Assembly (NCBI GenBank): GCA_001920085.1
Contig: MNJC01000132.1
Location: forward strand, 1 to 20,714
Reading direction: 5' to 3'
DNA from: Actinobacteria bacterium 13_1_20CM_4_69_9
GTDB taxonomy: Bacteria; Actinomycetota; Thermoleophilia; Gaiellales; Gaiellaceae
DNA length: 20,714 nt
Shown in pieces: positions 17,216-20,714 of this stretch; the stretch's first letter is position 1, and every line of letters starts with the position of its first letter. A model generated the notes under the pieces. That model was not told where the DNA came from, did no database searches, and saw only the letters and a list, made by a program, of their open reading frames with translations. The position numbers and the translations under genes are program-made.

Positions 17216-18247
17216 GAGAGGACGGGCAGGGACTTGACGATCGAGCCGCGCTCGAGCTTCACGATCTCGCCGGCGATCGCGCGAAGCGCGCGCGCGCTCG
17301 ACGAGTCGGGCGCGGCGACCATCAGCGGCTCGGCGCATGCCGGTTTTCTGCGCCATCGCCCCGGCGCGGGACGCGACCTCCTGCGCGGCCGGCTGCGGCG
17401 TCGTGACCACGAGGGTCTCCGCCCGCGGCAGCAGCTGGCCGAGCGAGATCGCGACATCCCCGGTGCCCGGCGGCATGTCGACGACGAGCACGTCCACGTG
17501 GCCCCAGTGCACGTCCGACAGGAATTGCTCGAGCGCGCGGTGCAGCATCGGCCCGCGCCACATCACCGGCTGGTTGTCGTCGAGGAAGAACCCGATCGAC
17601 ATGAGTTTCAGCGAGACATCGCTCGCGATGTCTCCATCAGGACTCGCGAGCTCGCTCGCGAGTCCGTCCGAAATGACCGGTCGACTCGATGGAAGCGATC
17701 GCAGCGGTCCTAGGAACTTCACGGGCGGGACGATCATCTTGTCGACGAGCACCGGCTTCTGGCGGATGCCGAGGACGTGCGGGATCGAATGGCCGTACAC
17801 GTCCGCGTCGAGGATTCCGACCTGTTTGCCCGTCTGAGCGATCGCGACTGCGAGGTTGGCGGCAATCGTCGACTTGCCGACGCCGCCCTTCCCGCTGCAC
17901 ACGGCGACGACCCGCGTGGACACGTCCAGGGACAGGCCCTGGCCACGTCCCTGAAAGCCGGCGCGAAGTTTGGTCGTGAGAGCCTGCCGTTCCTCCGGCG
18001 TCATCACGTCGAAGTCGAGCGCGACGCGCTGGACGCCCGGGACGTCCCGCAGGACGTCGGCGACCTGCTGCTGGAACGAGTCGCGCAGCGGACAGCCCGC
18101 CACCGTCAGCGCAATCGTGACGCGCACGTCGCCACCCTCGATCTCGACACCCCGGACCATGTCGAGCTCTGTGACGGGGCGCTTCAGCTCCGGGTCGATG
18201 ACGCGCTCGAGCGCACGCAGGATCTCGTCGCGGCTGGGCTCGCTCAC
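17212..18247 (-). pseudogene. mrp: Mrp/NBP35-type iron-sulphur carrier ATPase, with an insertion and an out-of-frame deletion
   Basis: Mrp (ApbC) ATPases hold and deliver Fe-S clusters. GTG at 18247 overlaps the LigD stop (GTGA). Residues 1-85 are a MIP18/DUF59 domain (DPELKRPVTELDMVRG, AGCPLRDSF). Residues about 112-304 are the P-loop domain with Walker A SGKGGVGKS (118-126), DADVYGHSIPHVLG and VDMPPGTGD. Residues 177-212 are an extra block (see repeat feature). After AGAMAQKTGM (residue 304, base 17336) the frame turns Arg-rich. The natural C-terminus (EPLMVAAPDSSSARALRAIAG) resumes in another frame at 17331 and ends with TGA at 17212. About 60 residues are missing, including the CxxC cluster site expected between them. 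The mrp frame stays open into the LDH2 gene, giving a 588-codon ORF. Confidence 0.85.
17612..17719 (-). repeat. 108-nt in-frame insertion of tandem palindromes inside mrp
   Basis: Between VPPV and LKLMSIGFF, which are nearly adjacent in ordinary Mrp proteins, lie about 36 extra codons (residues 177-212, starting KFLGPLRSLPSS). The DNA holds two exact inverted repeats side by side: 17613-17634 (arms GAGACATCGC and GCGATGTCTC, 2-nt centre) and 17640-17665 (arms GGACTCGCGAG and CTCGCGAGTCC, 4-nt centre). A looser third lies between 17675 and 17709 (GACCG and CGGTC). The flanks carry similar words (GTGAAGTTC at the left edge, CTGAAACTC at the right, in mrp sense), which could be a target duplication. 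I infer a mobile palindromic element inserted without breaking the frame. Confidence 0.7.
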
Positions 18248-19152
18248 ACCTTTGAGACTAGCCGCTCCAACTTGGCCGCAGCCGATCCCAGCGGGCGCGG
18301 GTCCTCCAGGATGGGGGCGAAGAGGTCGCCGTGCCGCTCGATCCTGCCGAGGGCGACCTCCATGCTGAAATCCCGGGGCCTGACGCCGGGTGTCAGCTCG
18401 TCCCAGTGCAGAGGCGTCGAGACCGGTGCGCCCGGCTTCGGGCGGACGCTGTAGACCGACGCGATCGTCTTTCCCCAGCCGTTCTGGCGGTGATCGACGA
18501 GGACGCCCTCGCGCTTCTTCTTCAGCCATTCGGTCGTGACCTTGCCGGGATGGCGCTGCTCGAGCAGCCGCGAAGCCTGCTCCGCGAAGGCGTACGTCTG
18601 CTCGAACGTCGCGCGACGCGCTATCGGAGCGACGACGTGGATGCCATCCGCTCCGCTCGTCTTCACGTAGCCGGGGAGCCCGACGTCGTCGAGCAACTCC
18701 CTGATCAGCTGCGCGACCTCGATCGCAAGCTCGAAGCCGCCGTCGGGCGGATCGAGATCGAAGAGGACGAAGTCGGGACGGTGCGGCTTGTCGACGCGCG
18801 AGTACCACGCGTTCATGTCGATGCAGTTGTTCTGCACCATGAAGAGCACCGCTTCGGGCGAGTTCACGAGCGCGAAGTCGACGAGGCGCGAGCCGCCTTC
18901 GCGCCGCCACGTCCGGAACTGGCGCGTCGGGATCCAGTCCGGCAGGTGCTTCGGCGCCTGCTTCTGGAAGAACACCTCGCCCGTGATCCCGTGCGGATAG
19001 CGCTTCATCGTGAACGGCCGGTCGCGCAGGTGCGGAACGAGCGTGTTTGCAACCTGCTCGTAGTACGCGAACACGTCGCCCTTCGTGATCCCGTCGTCAG
19101 GAAAGAGGACGCGGTCGGGCGAGCTCAGCTTGACAGTCTTCGTTTCAGCCAT
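18244..19152 (-). CDS. ligD: LigD-type DNA polymerase domain protein (primase-polymerase, non-homologous end joining)
   Basis: A 302-aa stand-alone polymerase domain of the archaeo-eukaryotic primase type. In the NHEJ system such proteins extend and fill DNA ends, preferring ribonucleotides, together with Ku and an ATP-dependent ligase; neither is in this window. The catalytic acidic residues are D132 and D134 (FDLDPPDG) and D220 (VDHRQNGWGKTIASVYSVR), and the nucleotide-binding motif is SGADGIHVVAP with H172. The N-terminal KRYPHGITGEVFFQKQAPKH is also characteristic. No ligase or phosphoesterase domain is attached. ATG at 19152 lies 28 bases inside the end of the DUF72 gene, and its stop overlaps mrp, so it is embedded in the operon. 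Confidence 0.93.
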   Translation of the reverse strand: MAETKTVKLSSPDRVLFPDDGITKGDVFAYYEQVANTLVPHLRDRPFTMKRYPHGITGEVFFQKQAPKHLPDWIPTRQFRTWRREGGSRLVDFALVNSPEAVLFMVQNNCIDMNAWYSRVDKPHRPDFVLFDLDPPDGGFELAIEVAQLIRELLDDVGLPGYVKTSGADGIHVVAPIARRATFEQTYAFAEQASRLLEQRHPGKVTTEWLKKKREGVLVDHRQNGWGKTIASVYSVRPKPGAPVSTPLHWDELTPGVRPRDFSMEVALGRIERHGDLFAPILEDPRPLGSAAAKLERLVSKV

Positions 19153-19868
19153 AGCGCATTCCTGACGGCGAACACCTCCCAGTCATTGTTGAAGTAGGCG
19201 AGCACCTCGACCTCACGGTTCCACTCCTCGAACCGGCGCGCCCACTCCTCGAGCTCCGACTCGCTGTAGTTGCCGCGCCGGCCGCGCGAGCCGTAGTGGA
19301 AGCGCACGAACGTCCAGTCCGCGGTGAACACATGCGCCTGGAACTCCTTCACCTCGGGACGGTCGCCGATCACGAGCGCCGTGTCGTGCGCGCGCAGCAG
19401 CTCGTACACGGGCTCGACGAACCAGCTTCGGTGGCGAAACTCGAAGCAGTGCCGCCCGGCGGGAAGCGCCGTGAGCGCCGACGCCAGCCGGTCGTCGTCG
19501 CGCCTGAACGTCGGCGGCAGCTGCCAGAGCACCGGCCCGAGCTTCGGCGAGCGGACGAGCGGCTCGACCCGCTCGTAGTACCGCGCAAGCCCGTCGCGCA
19601 TGTCGGTCAGCCGCTTGATGTGCGTCAGGTACCTGCTCGCCTTGATCGCGAAGAGAAACCCCGGCGGCGTCTCCTCCACCCAGCGCGCGACCGAGGACTT
19701 CAGCGGCAGCCGGTAGAAGGTGTTGTTCACCTCGACGGTGTCGAAGTACTGCGCGTAGTGCTGGAGCCATAGGCGCGGCGGCTTCCCCTCGTAGAACTCG
19801 TCCTTCCAGGATTTGTAGTTCCAGCCGGAGCAGCCTATGCGGATAGGGCGGCGGCGAGTTGCTGACAC
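19125..19868 (-). CDS. DUF72 family protein
   Basis: A 247-aa protein of the DUF72 (YecE-like, TIM-barrel) family, whose reaction is not established. Hallmarks in order: RIGCSGWNYKSWKDEFY near the N-terminus, FDTVEVNNTFYRLPL, FLFAIKASRYLTH, LGPVLWQLPPTF, FEFRHRSWF, RFHYGSRGRRGNYSE and the C-terminal YFNNDWEVFAVRNALWL. GTG at 19868 is chosen because it leads directly into the conserved N-terminus; the longer frame upstream belongs to the IMPase-like gene. It overlaps that gene by 34 bases and the LigD gene by 28. The close pairing with a LigD polymerase domain suggests a shared expression unit and perhaps a DNA-repair role, which is inference only. Confidence 0.93.
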   Translation of the reverse strand: MSATRRRPIRIGCSGWNYKSWKDEFYEGKPPRLWLQHYAQYFDTVEVNNTFYRLPLKSSVARWVEETPPGFLFAIKASRYLTHIKRLTDMRDGLARYYERVEPLVRSPKLGPVLWQLPPTFRRDDDRLASALTALPAGRHCFEFRHRSWFVEPVYELLRAHDTALVIGDRPEVKEFQAHVFTADWTFVRFHYGSRGRRGNYSESELEEWARRFEEWNREVEVLAYFNNDWEVFAVRNALWLKRRLSS

Positions 19869-20471
19869 AGCTCCGGCGTTCCCGCTGCGACGACCCGTGA
19901 ACGCCCTTCGACGTCGAGCGGCGCCGCCTCGAACGGCGGGCAGCCGATGGGCGAGGTCGACGACGGCGGCTGCCTTCTCGGCGACCGACGAGGTGCGCGT
20001 CGCCTCGAAGGAGAGGATCTCGATGCGATCCTTCGGGAGCTCGCCGTCGAGCAGGCGGCCGTTGAGGAACGCACCCTGGCCGCGCGTCGCGGTCCACTCC
20101 TCCTCCGTGCCGAAGTCGTGCACGAACCCGAACTCCACCTCGCCCATCGTCGGCCCGGACGCGACCGCGACGGAGAGCGAGAAGAAGCCGATGCCGCGCT
20201 TTGCGTTCAGCGAGCCGTCGATCGGGTCGATCACGACGTGCACGCTGCCGTCGCCGACCTTGCCGACCTCCTCCGACACGAACGTGACGTCGTCGACGCC
20301 TTCGAAGCGCGCGAGCACCGCGCGCTCGGCGGCCTGGTCGATCGCAGTCGTCGCATCGCCGCCCTCACCCTGGCCGACGACGGGCTCGCGGTCGGCACGC
20401 GTCGGCAGCTCCGCCAGCACCTGACGCACGTCGATCACCGCCTCGCGGCAGAGCGCGAGCCAGTCAGTCAA
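19835..20471 (-). pseudogene. Inositol-monophosphatase-like protein, broken by an out-of-frame deletion
   Basis: Members hydrolyse sugar or inositol phosphates using Mg2+. From TTG 20471 (LTDWLALCREAVIDVRQV) about 175 codons are good family sequence: the metal-binding SEE (VTFVSEEVG) and DPIDGSLNAKRGIGFFSLSV are present. Near base 19941, after DLAHRL, the frame goes wrong. A typical C-terminus (PPFEAAPLDVEGRSRVVAAG, then TPELCQQLAAALSA and TAG at 19835) continues in a different frame from 19942. Between the two, about 55-60 residues are missing, including the region of the WDxAA-like metal ligand. As written the protein cannot be complete. The TTG start overlaps the DUF1015 stop by 8 bases, and the end overlaps DUF72. 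Confidence 0.82.
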
Positions 20472-20714
20472 GCGGATGGAAGAGCAGGCCCGAGGTGAGC
20501 TTGGGGAAGAAGTACGTGCTCTTCTGCGGCATCGTCTCGCCGCGGCGCGCGACGGCCCAGACGTCCTCGATGCGGGTGGGCCGCAGCAGGAATGCCGCCT
20601 CCGCCTCGCCGCGGTCGACGGTCGCGACGGCTTCGTCGCGGCGCGGTGTGTAGGTGACTCCCTCCGGCGCAAGGCGGTCGACGACCTCGACGTCGAGCGC
20701 GTCACTCTCGATCA
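20464..20714 (-). CDS. DUF1015 family protein, C-terminal end only
   Basis: About 82 C-terminal residues are visible, reading in from the right edge and ending with TGA at 20466-20464. The tail contains AAFLLRPTRIEDVWAVARRG and the DUF1015 signature ETMPQKSTYFFPKLTSGLLF, which in the family reads MPxKSTYFxPKxxTGL. The family's biochemical role is not settled. The gene is the most upstream visible member of the minus-strand run; its start and any promoter are outside the window. Confidence 0.88.
   Translation of the reverse strand, partial: IESDALDVEVVDRLAPEGVTYTPRRDEAVATVDRGEAEAAFLLRPTRIEDVWAVARRGETMPQKSTYFFPKLTSGLLFHPLD

Noticed and set aside
17925..17945. Imperfect hairpin around CCAGGGACAGGCCCTGG in mrp
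   Set aside because: It has short arms and encodes residues (FQGRGQGLSLD) in a normal linker, without an insertion relative to the family as I know it.
18248..18910. Upstream extension of the mrp frame over the LigD gene, suggesting an 809-aa protein
   Set aside because: The extra part is Arg-rich antiphase of LigD. The MIP18 domain starts at GTG 18247, which overlaps the LigD stop.

Overview
This is a 20.7 kb, high-GC, gene-dense window whose protein families and nuo gene order fit an actinobacterium. The short LDH2-like protein, the DUF72/LigD-polymerase pair and the form of NuoL suggest class Thermoleophilia (Gaiellales/Solirubrobacterales-like), but that placement is inference without a database search.

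Region 1 (1-11.0 kb, + strand) is the respiratory complex I operon from the last codons of nuoD through nuoE-F-G-H-I-J-K-L-M-N. Nearly every gene starts inside, or one base after, the stop of the one before (GTGA, ATGA, TGATG). NuoE-I carry the flavin and iron-sulphur electron path, including the extra N7 cluster in NuoG. NuoH and NuoJ-N form the membrane arm. Three features stand out: NuoL has Gly where the TM5 glutamate is normally found, nuoG contains a perfect 27-nt palindrome, and NuoN lacks its last membrane helix, its frame running on into the antisense of the next gene.

Region 2 (11.0-13.5 kb, - strand) holds an MMPL/RND exporter, an operator-like nested palindrome in front of it, and a short broken membrane gene.

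Region 3 (13.5-15.9 kb, + strand) is a coupled four-gene run: a UPF0173 metal-dependent hydrolase, a 92-aa unknown protein, a DUF1028 protein missing its N-terminus, and a cupin-TPR protein.

Region 4 (15.8-20.7 kb, - strand, read right to left) is a coupled run: DUF1015 (partial), inositol-monophosphatase-like, DUF72, LigD polymerase domain, Mrp/NBP35 ATPase, a short LDH2-family dehydrogenase and a NodB polysaccharide deacetylase. Mrp carries a 36-codon in-frame insertion made largely of tandem palindromes. Further downstream it also has an out-of-frame deletion that opens its frame into the LDH2 gene.

Two patterns deserve most attention. First, palindromic sequence sits in frame inside conserved genes (mrp, nuoG), resembling protein-coding palindromic repeats. 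Second, five genes between 11 and 20 kb (nuoN, the small membrane gene, DUF1028, mrp, the IMPase) are each missing a block of coding sequence. Either this is real gene decay or, at least as likely, the assembly dropped short segments. No tRNA, rRNA, CRISPR array, transposase or replication origin was seen.
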